Assembly: GCA_030147745.1 (NCBI GenBank) | Contig: JASBUS010000098.1 | Span: forward strand, 1-36,203 | Source of the DNA: Alphaproteobacteria bacterium | Lineage (GTDB): Bacteria > Pseudomonadota > Alphaproteobacteria > Micavibrionales > Micavibrionaceae | Length of the DNA: 36,203 bases | Reading direction: 5' to 3' | Shown: positions 8,741-16,508 of the stretch, piece after piece | Layout: each line of letters begins with the position of its first letter | How positions within the stretch are numbered: position 1 is the stretch's first letter | The notes under the pieces: model-generated | What the model saw: the letters and a program-made list of their open reading frames with translations, nothing else | What the model was told of the DNA's origin: nothing | The model's database searches: none | Position numbers and translations under genes: made by a program

Positions 8741-8874
8741 GTTACGTTTTGTAGCATAAGGTGATGTGCATAACTGGCGGCTTTAAAGGCGCGGCGCATG
8801 TCATAATATGTAGAATCAATGTTAGGCTTCTCGCTAGTGTTTATGTTGAACATCTTGGCGCAGGAGAAGCAGTC

Positions 8875-11574
8875 ATGGCGAATACAGCGAAAGATAAATG
8901 GGTTTACGATTTTGGTGCGGGTAAAACCGACGGCAGTGCAGAGATGCGCAATTTACTGGGCGGTAAAGGCGCGAATTTGGCAGAGATGGCGTCCCTTAAT
9001 TTGCCAGTGCCACCGGGTTTTACAATCACGACCGATGTTTGTACTTTTTATTACGGCCATGAACATAGCTATCCTGAAAGCCTTAAGGCCCAAGTTGAAA
9101 CATCACTGGCGCGCCTTGAAAAAGAAGTCGGCGCAAAATTTGGCGATGTAAAGAACCCGCTTTTAGTCTCCGTCCGCTCAGGCGCGCGCGTGTCGATGCC
9201 GGGCATGATGGATACTGTTTTGAACCTTGGTTTGAATGATGACACCGTAAAAGGACTTATTGAACAATCAGGCGATGCGCGTTTCGCGTGGGATAGTTAC
9301 CGCCGCTTTATTCAAATGTATGGTGATGTTGTGTTGGGGGTTGATCATCACAAATTTGAAACCATTATTGATGCGCATAAAGCGATTAAGAATATTTCGG
9401 AAGATGTTCAAGTTACAGCAGAAGGCTGGCAGTCGATTGTCGCATCCTATAAAGAGCTTGTTGAAAATGAAATTGGCCGTGCTTTCCCGATGGATCCGCA
9501 TGAGCAGCTATGGGGCGCGATTAGCGCGGTATTTGAATCATGGGACTTGCTGCGTGCGCGTCGTTACCGCCGTATCAATGACATTCCTGATGATTGGGGC
9601 ACAGCTGTAAATGTTCAGACCATGGTGTTTGGTAATATGGGCGATGATTGTGCGACTGGCGTTTGTTTTACGCGCGACCCATCAAATGGCGAGAAATTCT
9701 TCTATGGTGAATTTTTGATCAACGCACAAGGCGAAGATGTTGTTGCGGGTATTCGTACGCCGCAGCAATTGACCATTCGCCTGCGTGAGAAAGAAGGTAA
9801 TAGCCTGCCATCTATGGAAGAAGCTATGCCAGAAGCGTTTAAAGAGCTTTGCGCGGTCCGTGAAAAGCTTGAGGCGCATTATCGTGATATGCAGGATATT
9901 GAGTTTACTGTGCAAAAAGGCACGCTTTATATGCTGCAAACACGTTCAGGTAAACGTACCGCTGCTGCCGCGTTGAAAATCGCGATTGATATGGTTGATG
10001 AAGGTTTGATCAATAAAGATGAAGCCATTATGCGCGTTGATCCTGCGGTGCTTGATCAACTGCTGCACCCGATGATTGACCCGAAAGCGTCAAAGACTTC
10101 ATTAGGTAAAGGCCTTCCTGCGTCACCGGGCGCGGCATATGGGCGCATTTGTTTTAACGCTGATGATGCGGAGCGCTGGGCGGAAGAGGGCAAGAGCGTC
10201 ATTCTTGTCCGTATTGAAACAAGTCCTGAAGATATTCACGGCATGCATGCGGCAAAAGCCATTTTGACCACACGCGGCGGGATGACATCGCATGCGGCGG
10301 TTGTTGCTCGCGGTATGGGGCGTGCTTGTGTGGCGGGCGCGGCTGATTTATTTGTTGATTATGCAGCGAAGACCCTGACGGCAGGTAAAGAAATCCTCAA
10401 GGAAGGCGATTATATTACGGTCGATGGTTCAAGTGGTCATGTTTATAAGGGCCGCGTTGATATGGTGGAGCCAGATATCTCTGGTGACTTTGAAACTTTG
10501 ATGGAATGGGCCGATAAAGTCCGCCGCCTTGGCGTGCGCACAAATGCGGAAACCGTCACAGATATTAAAGCTGCGCTTGAGTTCGGCGCGACAGGTATTG
10601 GTTTGGCGCGTACGGAGCATATGTTCTTTGATGCGGAGCGCATTCAAAATGTGCGTGAGATGATTTTTGCATCGAATGAAGAAGACCGCCGTAAGGCGCT
10701 CGCAAAATTATTGCCTGCGCAGCGTGCGGATTTCTCCAAAATGTTTGGTTTGATGCAGGGCATGCCTGTGACCATCCGCTTGCTTGATCCACCACTTCAT
10801 GAATTCTTACCGCATAGCAGTGATGATATTACGAATTTTGCTAAGGCGGCAGGTCTTAAGCCAGAAGTCGTTGAAATTCGCCTCAGCTTACTGAAAGAAA
10901 CCAACCCGATGCTTGGGCATCGTGGCTGTCGTTTGGGTATTTCATATCCTGAAATCTATGAAATGCAAGCACGCGCAATCTTTGAGGGTGCATTAGCGGC
11001 TGGCGGTCAGGTTTACCCAGAAGTCATGGTGCCTTTGGTGATGATTGATAAAGAGCTTGAAAAGCTTAAAGCCGTGATCGACCGTACCGCAGAGGCAGTC
11101 TTTGCTGAACAAGGTAAACGCGTTGATTATATCGTCGGGACGATGATTGAATTGCCGCGCGCGGCTGTGACGGCGGATGAAATCGCTGAACATGCTGAGT
11201 TCTTTAGCTTTGGCACGAATGACCTGACGCAAACGACAATGGGCTTAAGCCGTGACGATTCAGGTATGTTCTTGCCTAAATATGTTGAAGATGGCGTGCT
11301 GCCACAAGATCCATTCGTAAGCTTGGATCAAAGCGGTGTTGGCGTATTGATGGAGATTGCGGCAGAGAAGGGCCGTAAGGCACGGAAGGGTATTAAGCTT
11401 GGCATTTGTGGGGAGCATGGCGGCGACCCTGCATCAATTGATTTTTGCGAGCGTTTGCAGCTTGATTATGTGTCATGTTCACCATATCGCGTACCAATCG
11501 CGCGTTTGGCGGCGGCGCAAGCGGCGTTACGTTATAAACGAAAAAACAAAGTTGTAAGCCTGCAATCGGCCTGA
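8875..11574 (+). CDS. ppdK: Pyruvate, phosphate dikinase
   Basis: Interconverts pyruvate + ATP + Pi and phosphoenolpyruvate + AMP + PPi. The 899-residue chain has all three parts: an N-terminal ATP-grasp nucleotide domain (LLGGKGANLAEMASLNLPVPPGFTI), the swivelling phosphohistidine domain (GGMTSHAAVVARGMG, H473) and the C-terminal PEP/pyruvate TIM barrel (GICGEHGGDPASIDFC, C845). The reading frame is open from 8761, but ATG 8875 is preferred: AGGAG lies 9 bases upstream and MANTAKDKWVYDFG matches the usual family N-terminus. The motifs and length separate it from PEP synthase. A terminator hairpin follows. With the PPi-type residue in pfk it hints at PPi-linked glycolytic flux, which is inference. 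Confidence 0.96.
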   Translation: MANTAKDKWVYDFGAGKTDGSAEMRNLLGGKGANLAEMASLNLPVPPGFTITTDVCTFYYGHEHSYPESLKAQVETSLARLEKEVGAKFGDVKNPLLVSVRSGARVSMPGMMDTVLNLGLNDDTVKGLIEQSGDARFAWDSYRRFIQMYGDVVLGVDHHKFETIIDAHKAIKNISEDVQVTAEGWQSIVASYKELVENEIGRAFPMDPHEQLWGAISAVFESWDLLRARRYRRINDIPDDWGTAVNVQTMVFGNMGDDCATGVCFTRDPSNGEKFFYGEFLINAQGEDVVAGIRTPQQLTIRLREKEGNSLPSMEEAMPEAFKELCAVREKLEAHYRDMQDIEFTVQKGTLYMLQTRSGKRTAAAALKIAIDMVDEGLINKDEAIMRVDPAVLDQLLHPMIDPKASKTSLGKGLPASPGAAYGRICFNADDAERWAEEGKSVILVRIETSPEDIHGMHAAKAILTTRGGMTSHAAVVARGMGRACVAGAADLFVDYAAKTLTAGKEILKEGDYITVDGSSGHVYKGRVDMVEPDISGDFETLMEWADKVRRLGVRTNAETVTDIKAALEFGATGIGLARTEHMFFDAERIQNVREMIFASNEEDRRKALAKLLPAQRADFSKMFGLMQGMPVTIRLLDPPLHEFLPHSSDDITNFAKAAGLKPEVVEIRLSLLKETNPMLGHRGCRLGISYPEIYEMQARAIFEGALAAGGQVYPEVMVPLVMIDKELEKLKAVIDRTAEAVFAEQGKRVDYIVGTMIELPRAAVTADEIAEHAEFFSFGTNDLTQTTMGLSRDDSGMFLPKYVEDGVLPQDPFVSLDQSGVGVLMEIAAEKGRKARKGIKLGICGEHGGDPASIDFCERLQLDYVSCSPYRVPIARLAAAQAALRYKRKNKVVSLQSA

Positions 11575-11617
11575 AATTTGCGAAAAACACAATATTAATA
11601 TATACTAATATACTGGG

Positions 11618-11646
11618 TGCGGCTGTTGATAAGATAGCCGCATTTT
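11618..11646 (+). terminator. Intrinsic terminator after ppdK
   Basis: A 7-bp stem, TGCGGCT (11618-11624) with AGCCGCA (11636-11642), an 11-base loop and TTTT. The end overlaps a possible CtrA box. Confidence 0.7.
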
Positions 11647-11659
11647 AATTGTTTATTAA
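11645..11659. promoter_or_regulatory. Candidate CtrA-binding box
   Basis: TTAA (11645-11648), seven bases, TTAA (11656-11659): the TTAA-N7-TTAA consensus of the alphaproteobacterial cell-cycle regulator CtrA. It lies about 100 bases before the DUF882 gene. The sequence is AT-rich, so chance occurrence is possible. Confidence 0.4.
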
Positions 11660-11758
11660 TATTCATACACATCTGTTTTTGAAAGGCGAATCGGAATAAA
11701 CTTTACAAATGACATAAGACTTGTTACAAAGCCAACCTCACAAAAACAGGAGATTACA

Positions 11759-12367
11759 GTGCAGACAGAAATTGCCAATGAATCGATCGTTTCCGAGGCA
11801 GCGCCTACGAATGACAATACACGTCGACGCTTTCTGAAAACATCTATCGTTGCAGCTACCGTTGCATCCGCCAGTTTAATCTTGCCGAAAACGGCTCTGG
11901 CAGTACCACATGGAGAACGTTCCCTATGTGAATTAACATTTAAAAATATCCACACCGGCGAAAGCTTTTCTGGCGCGTATCGTGTGGGTGATCAATATCT
12001 ATTGGGTGCGCTTGATAAAGTGAATACTGTATTGCGTGATTTTCGCACGGGTGATGTTACGCAGATGGATCCGCAATTAATGGATATTCTATATACTATG
12101 CGCAAATTAGCAGGCGCAGAAGGCAAGCCATTTGAAATTATTTCAGGTTACCGTTCGCCAAAAACAAATGCGATGCTCCGTGGTCGTTCATCAGGCGTGG
12201 CGAAAAAGTCTTATCATATGAAAGGGCAGGCAATTGATTTGCGTATGCCAGGCATTTCAACCGCGCGCCTACGTGATATTGCAAAATCATTGCAAGCTGG
12301 CGGCGTTGGCTATTATCCAGGTAGTGACTTTGTCCATGTTGATACAGGTAATGTACGTTACTGGTAA
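11759..12367 (+). CDS. Tat-exported DUF882 protein (peptidase M15-like, YcbK family)
   Basis: 202-residue periplasmic protein, probably a zinc-dependent peptidoglycan peptidase or binding protein. The N-terminus has a twin-arginine motif TRRRFLK (R22-R24) followed by a hydrophobic core and cleavage near TALA. The DUF882/M15 domain shows ISGYRSPKTNAMLRG, YHMKGQAIDLR (H153 and D160) and FVHVDTG (H193), which are the expected zinc ligands and the usual HxxGxAxD arrangement. The start codon is GTG, seven bases after CAGGAGA; no in-frame ATG lies before the Tat motif. DUF882 genes often stand next to L,D-transpeptidases; here one lies 3.5 kb upstream. A terminator follows directly. Confidence 0.9.
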   Translation: MQTEIANESIVSEAAPTNDNTRRRFLKTSIVAATVASASLILPKTALAVPHGERSLCELTFKNIHTGESFSGAYRVGDQYLLGALDKVNTVLRDFRTGDVTQMDPQLMDILYTMRKLAGAEGKPFEIISGYRSPKTNAMLRGRSSGVAKKSYHMKGQAIDLRMPGISTARLRDIAKSLQAGGVGYYPGSDFVHVDTGNVRYW

Positions 12368-12388
12368 TATCTTATGTTGATGAAAAGA

Positions 12389-12420
12389 AAAGCCGCTATG
12401 TTTAGCGGCTTTATTTTTTT
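12389..12420 (+). terminator. Intrinsic terminator after the DUF882 gene
   Basis: A perfect 10-bp stem, AAAGCCGCTA (12389-12398) with TAGCGGCTTT (12403-12412), a TGTT loop and a T run to 12420. Confidence 0.92.
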
Positions 12421-12427
12421 CATATTA

Positions 12428-12457
12428 TTGACACGGTTTTTTTTTTTGTCATATTCT
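12428..12457 (+). promoter_or_regulatory. Candidate sigma-70 promoter for the orphan gene
   Basis: A perfect TTGACA (12428-12433), an 18-base T-rich spacer and TATTCT (12452-12457). The ATG of the next gene is 33 bases further on. Confidence 0.5.
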
Positions 12458-12489
12458 CGCCTCTAATTTTTTTTTACAGGGAGTTTGAA

Positions 12490-12969
12490 ATGTTTAAGAT
12501 ACAAAAAAGTGATTTAGAAATTGCGTATAATAATGCTGTAAGTAGAGCAGCTTCAGTGCCAGAGCTTGAGAAATGTAAAAGCGAAGCTGCAAATGATTTA
12601 AGAAAACTAGTAGATTTTTTAAATCAAAATATTGTCGCAAGAGATGGTTTATCAAAAAACTTTACTTTAATCGAGGAAGATTCTTGTGGGGGCTTGAATA
12701 TAGTTCGCAACCGTACGCGCATTGCAATTTTGAATGTAGAAATTTCAGAAGAGGGTGGGATAGTTTATAAGTCAGAATGGGATGCTTCTACTCCAACAAA
12801 AGAAGAGGCGTATCGATTAGTTTTTGCGCGCATATTAAAGACTTTAAATTTGAATGAGTTAAAGGCTTTGAAAGAGAATGATATAGACAACAAAATTATC
12901 TCTATTACTGAGGCTCCATATCCTTCAAATCAGAAGAAAGGCTTTTTCTCACGTTGGCTTCCAAAGTGA
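12490..12969 (+). CDS. AT-rich orphan gene, unknown function
   Basis: 159-residue soluble protein with no recognised family. The N-terminal half is helical and charged. The middle (LNIVRNRTRIAILNVEISEEGGIVYKSEWDAST) looks like a small beta-sheet. The C-terminus ends in a basic-aromatic patch KKGFFSRWLPK that could touch a membrane. Codon choice is noticeably more A/T-rich than that of the neighbours (many AAA, TTA, AGA and ATA codons), which suggests recent acquisition or relaxed constraint. It sits alone between a terminator upstream and a convergent gene downstream, with its own candidate promoter; an ACAGGGAG ribosome site precedes the ATG. Confidence 0.7.
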   Translation: MFKIQKSDLEIAYNNAVSRAASVPELEKCKSEAANDLRKLVDFLNQNIVARDGLSKNFTLIEEDSCGGLNIVRNRTRIAILNVEISEEGGIVYKSEWDASTPTKEEAYRLVFARILKTLNLNELKALKENDIDNKIISITEAPYPSNQKKGFFSRWLPK

Positions 12970-12976
12970 TCGAGCT

Positions 12977-13612
12977 TTACTGAATTTCCTGAATCGTTGG
13001 GCAGCTCGGTGCGGCTGTTTTAATGACTTGGTCTTCGTCTTCTAAATCAAATACAGTTAATTTCCATGGCATGGCTGGGTTTTCTGGCCATGGCTCAAAA
13101 TAATGTAGGTGACAATTATTGATGCGCTGCATGGCGTAGCCGTAGGTTAAACCAAGGGCGTGGAATGTGCCGCCATGAGCAACGATAAGCGGCGGGGCAT
13201 CTAGGTCGAGTGATAGGATGCTGTCAATTGTGGTGCGGACGCGCAAAACATGCTGCGCTTCATCTTCACCATTTGGCGGTGCGATACGTTCGTTAAAGAA
13301 GGGCTCAATTTCAGGCCAAGGACGACCTTCCCAGTCGCCAAGCAGGATTTCATGCAGCGTATCAATCGGTTCCATATCAAGCTGAATATGCGTATTAGCT
13401 AGCTCAGCTGTCTTGTGTGCACGTTTCATTGGGCTGTGAAATATGCGTGATAACCCTATGTTTTCTAGGTGTAATATTTTCGCTACGGCAAGGGCTTGCT
13501 CGTGACCCTCGGGGGCGAGGGGGCTGTCAATCGCACCGCCTGCGGTTATGCCCGCTTTGTTGGCTTCGGATAGGCCGTGGCGGAGAAGATAAAAGGGTTT
13601 ATGAGTGATCAT
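12977..13612 (-). CDS. Histidine phosphatase (phosphoglycerate mutase-like)
   Basis: 211-residue member of the histidine phosphatase superfamily, branch 1. The catalytic RHG motif is at residues 11-13 (LLRHGLSEAN; H12 takes the phosphate). R64 lies in HSPMKRAHKTA, the acid E88 in LHEILLGDWEG, and the second histidine H146 in VAHGGTFHALG. The substrate cannot be told from sequence: cofactor-dependent phosphoglycerate mutase, fructose-bisphosphatase and small-molecule phosphatases all share these residues, and the short length and variable insert favour a generic phosphatase. Its ATG overlaps the stop of the dehydrogenase gene by 4 bases (ATGA), indicating translational coupling. Confidence 0.85.
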   Translation of the reverse strand: MITHKPFYLLRHGLSEANKAGITAGGAIDSPLAPEGHEQALAVAKILHLENIGLSRIFHSPMKRAHKTAELANTHIQLDMEPIDTLHEILLGDWEGRPWPEIEPFFNERIAPPNGEDEAQHVLRVRTTIDSILSLDLDAPPLIVAHGGTFHALGLTYGYAMQRINNCHLHYFEPWPENPAMPWKLTVFDLEDEDQVIKTAAPSCPTIQEIQ

Positions 13613-14610
13613 GCGGCATATTCCTTCATTTTTTGATAAACAGCTTCACTAAGCTCGATTTCTGTTATGTTTTTATTGGTTTTATAGGCGTTAAGGCTAG
13701 CTTCGCCAGGGAGGCGCATGGCGCTGCCGTCAAGCGGGCTTGATTTAACTTCATCCATATAGCGGCGAATATTGGCATAGAAGGACTCTTTATCACCAAA
13801 ACAGGCTGGGTCAAAGGCTTGAATAAATAAACCGTCACTACCGGGCACGGTTTTGCCGGCTTTACCGCCAACCAATGGCCCAGCCAAAATTTCAAGCGCA
13901 ATGCCTAGGCCAAAACCTTTATGTTCTGCAATCGGTAATAACGAGCCTTTAGGAACAACGGCTGAGGCATCTTGCGTTGGGTTGCCTTCTGGGTCTAAGG
14001 CTGCGCCCTCAGGTAATGGCGTGCCGTTAAGTGAGGCAAGCATTGTATCGCCCCAAGAGATTTTAGTGACGGCGCTGTCATAGATAAGGGGCATATGACC
14101 ATCACCCGCAGGAATACCAATACAAAGCGGGTTTGTGCCGTTAACGGGCTTACAATGCGGTGCGGGGGATACAAGGCATAATGCTGTGCAGCTCATGATA
14201 CATACAAGCCCTGCATCGGTCATTAATTTGGCGTAATAGCCCATATTACCGCTCGTCCCGCCATAATTGGATGCGCCAACGGTACAGCTGCCTGCGGACT
14301 TCGCGCCTTCAATCGCGGCTTTGGTGGCCTCTAGCGCGGCGATGATGCCGATATTGCCGCAGCCATCGATATGCTTATAGGCGGGCATGTCAACATCCCG
14401 CACAGGGGATGCATGCGGCGCATGAATTTGCCCGCGTTCGATAAAATCCAATGTCCATTTCACGCGCACGAAACCGTGCGAGGCTCGCCCCGCATATTCA
14501 TTATAAAGCAAATGGTCATATATCGCGTCAATATGGTCGGCATTAAACCCCGCTTTGCCAAGTATGGCGTGGGTCAATTTATGAAGTTCGGCGGTGCTAA
14601 CAATGGTCAT
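13609..14610 (-). CDS. Malate/L-lactate dehydrogenase family oxidoreductase (Ldh_2)
   Basis: 333-residue NAD(P)-dependent 2-hydroxyacid dehydrogenase of the Ldh_2 family (PF02615), unrelated in fold to classical MDH/LDH. Family landmarks are GRASHGFVRV (H45, R49), GNMGYYAKLM, CKPVNGTNPLCIGIP and EHKGFGLGIALEIL. Known members oxidise malate, lactate, ureidoglycolate, sulfolactate or delta1-piperideine-2-carboxylate, so the substrate is open. The residues around CTALCLVSPAPHCKPVNGTNP are cysteine-rich compared with the usual N-x-x-P-x-V-x-P-x-G-G form. It is the first gene of a two-gene unit with the overlapping histidine phosphatase; a regulatory or repair-type link between the two products is only a guess. 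Confidence 0.88.
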   Translation of the reverse strand: MTIVSTAELHKLTHAILGKAGFNADHIDAIYDHLLYNEYAGRASHGFVRVKWTLDFIERGQIHAPHASPVRDVDMPAYKHIDGCGNIGIIAALEATKAAIEGAKSAGSCTVGASNYGGTSGNMGYYAKLMTDAGLVCIMSCTALCLVSPAPHCKPVNGTNPLCIGIPAGDGHMPLIYDSAVTKISWGDTMLASLNGTPLPEGAALDPEGNPTQDASAVVPKGSLLPIAEHKGFGLGIALEILAGPLVGGKAGKTVPGSDGLFIQAFDPACFGDKESFYANIRRYMDEVKSSPLDGSAMRLPGEASLNAYKTNKNITEIELSEAVYQKMKEYAA

Positions 14611-14685
14611 GGATGCATTCTTATTGTTTATATATCAGTGCAATATCATAACCGATTTATGTCGAAAGGGAAATGGCGGGGCGGA

Positions 14686-15609
14686 CTAATCTAAAATTTT
14701 GACTGGCGTTGACCATTGGCCTGTTTGAGGATTTTTCGTTGATGTCATGAAGTGGAGTTGTTCATTCTTAATATCGCCTGCAACAAACCATACTTGTTGC
14801 CCGTCTAAGCTATATGATACTTCAGATTCATAATATGGCGTACCAAAAGATTGTTTTGAAACTTTGTTCCATGCACCATTTTTATGGCTTAGAGCATATG
14901 CATTTCCTGAATAACCATCTCTTGAGAAATATAGCTTTCCGTCCTGTAGGAAGGGCTGATCTTCTTTTGCTTTTGTATTGACTTTGCCTTTAATTGGTTG
15001 CGGCGTTGACCATGTGTTTCTGCTTAATCTTTCTGCTTGCCAAATATCGTAATTGCCGCTTCGGTCAGAAGCCCAGTATAATGTTTGGCTTGCTGCATCA
15101 TAATGAGGGTTGGTATCAATATGGGGGCTGTTAATGGTCAGGGCTTTTGCTTCTTGCCAAGATCCGTCTTTGAATTCCGAGACGTAAATATCTGTGCCTT
15201 TTTGAAAGAACATTTCATTCCCCGCAATCATGGCGCAGCAATCGCTTTTGTCGTCATTTGTTGGTAAATTATGTGGTGCAGACCAATGTCCATCATCTTG
15301 CTTTATCATTATATATAAGTCGCTATCATCCCATGGATTGATATCGTTTCTGTAGTGGCCGTTCAGGGCGGCGCTGTTCTCAGCGTAGAGTTTTGGTGTT
15401 TCACCTTTAAGAATAGCAGGAAAGAAATTGTAACGTGAATACATAAAGAGCATCATTTGCCCGTCAGGAGATACCCATAAGCTATCATACCAGCCCGGTG
15501 TGTTGGGTATGATTTTATGATCTTCGCCTTGCGCGCTTTGGGTAAGCATCATAGGACATGAAATGGCGAAAATGGTGAACAATAATGTGGCGCGCTTTTT
15601 GATTTGCAT
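14686..15609 (-). CDS. Exported PD40 beta-propeller-like protein
   Basis: 307-residue protein with an N-terminal signal peptide (MQIKKRATLLFTIFAISC..., cleavage near QSAQG). Repeating blades follow of the TolB-like PD40 type: SPDGQMMLF, KDGSWQEAKALTINSPHIDTNPHYDAASQTLYWASDRSGNYDIW, DGKLYFSRDGYSGNAYAL, SLDGQQVWFVAG. This repeat family is found in TolB, OmpA-linked PD40 proteins and periplasmic peptidases. The present protein is only the propeller, with no catalytic or OmpA domain visible. It probably stays periplasmic and binds a partner. Divergent from recO. Confidence 0.78.
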   Translation of the reverse strand: MQIKKRATLLFTIFAISCPMMLTQSAQGEDHKIIPNTPGWYDSLWVSPDGQMMLFMYSRYNFFPAILKGETPKLYAENSAALNGHYRNDINPWDDSDLYIMIKQDDGHWSAPHNLPTNDDKSDCCAMIAGNEMFFQKGTDIYVSEFKDGSWQEAKALTINSPHIDTNPHYDAASQTLYWASDRSGNYDIWQAERLSRNTWSTPQPIKGKVNTKAKEDQPFLQDGKLYFSRDGYSGNAYALSHKNGAWNKVSKQSFGTPYYESEVSYSLDGQQVWFVAGDIKNEQLHFMTSTKNPQTGQWSTPVKILD

Positions 15610-15701
15610 AGGTTAACCTAGTCTATAAACATGTTATCTGTTTCCTATGTTAATGGCTTATCTGTTTGACGCAAGACTAATATATCAACATACTTTCCAT
15701 C

Positions 15702-16508
15702 ATGGAAAATTGGAATGATCACGCGATTATCTTATCGGCGCATCCGCATGGTGAAGGCGGGGCGGTGCTGTCGTGTATTACGGAACATCATGGGCGGCAG
15801 AAGGGCTATGTCCATGGGGCAAGTTCTAAAAAGACGCGAGCATTGATTGAACCAGGGACGCATGTTGAACTGGAATGGCAGGCACGCACGGCAGATCAGC
15901 TTGGGCGGTTTACGGTGGAGCCTGTTGGTGGGATGAGTGCTGCGTCACTGCTTGATGAGCCACTAAAGCTCGCCGCGCTACAATCCGCCTGTGCGCTATG
16001 TGACCAAGCTTTACCAGACCGTGAAGGGCATGGTGGGTTATATCATGGCTTTTTGGCACTGCTCGACTCCTTTCAGGGGGAACATTGGGGCGTGTCTTAC
16101 GTGGTGTGGGAAATGGCTCTGCTGAAAGAGCTCGGCTTTGGGTTAGATTTAAGCCGCTGCGCGGGGGGCGGTAAAGCGGAAGATATCGCTTATATGAGCC
16201 CGAAATCAGGTTGCGCCGTTAGCCTTGAAAAAGGTGAGCCATTTAAGGAAAAATTGCTGCCATTACCTGAGTTTTTAAAGCGCCATAGTGATAGCCATAA
16301 CTTGCTTGGGTCGGATGCAGATGTCTATACAGGCATCGAAATGACGGGATATTTCTTTGAAAACTGGGTTTTTGCACAGCATTCACGCGGAATTCCGCCT
16401 GCGCGCTTGCGTTTTGCCGCGCGTTTTGCAAGATATATAGGATTAGCCGAAGAAATTGTAGATTCTGCGCCAGATGCAGATGATGAGAAAAGAGTAAGAC
16501 ATGAATAA
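15702..16508 (+). CDS. recO: DNA repair protein RecO
   Basis: Recombination mediator that with RecR loads RecA onto SSB-coated single strands (RecFOR pathway). 268 residues. The N-terminal OB domain is recognisable ([48 protein letters not shown]), followed by the helical domain (LALLDSF...[19 protein letters not shown]). The C-terminal zinc region of many RecO proteins is reduced: only C-A-G-G-G and a later C remain. Its stop codon lies inside the start of parC, an 8-base overlap, so the two are translated in a coupled way. recO next to parC is a frequent alphaproteobacterial arrangement. Confidence 0.9.
   Translation: MENWNDHAIILSAHPHGEGGAVLSCITEHHGRQKGYVHGASSKKTRALIEPGTHVELEWQARTADQLGRFTVEPVGGMSAASLLDEPLKLAALQSACALCDQALPDREGHGGLYHGFLALLDSFQGEHWGVSYVVWEMALLKELGFGLDLSRCAGGGKAEDIAYMSPKSGCAVSLEKGEPFKEKLLPLPEFLKRHSDSHNLLGSDADVYTGIEMTGYFFENWVFAQHSRGIPPARLRFAARFARYIGLAEEIVDSAPDADDEKRVRHE

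Noticed and set aside
8761-8874. Longer N-terminus for ppdK from 8761
   Set aside because: The extra 38 residues do not resemble the family; ATG 8875 has a good ribosome site and the standard N-terminus.
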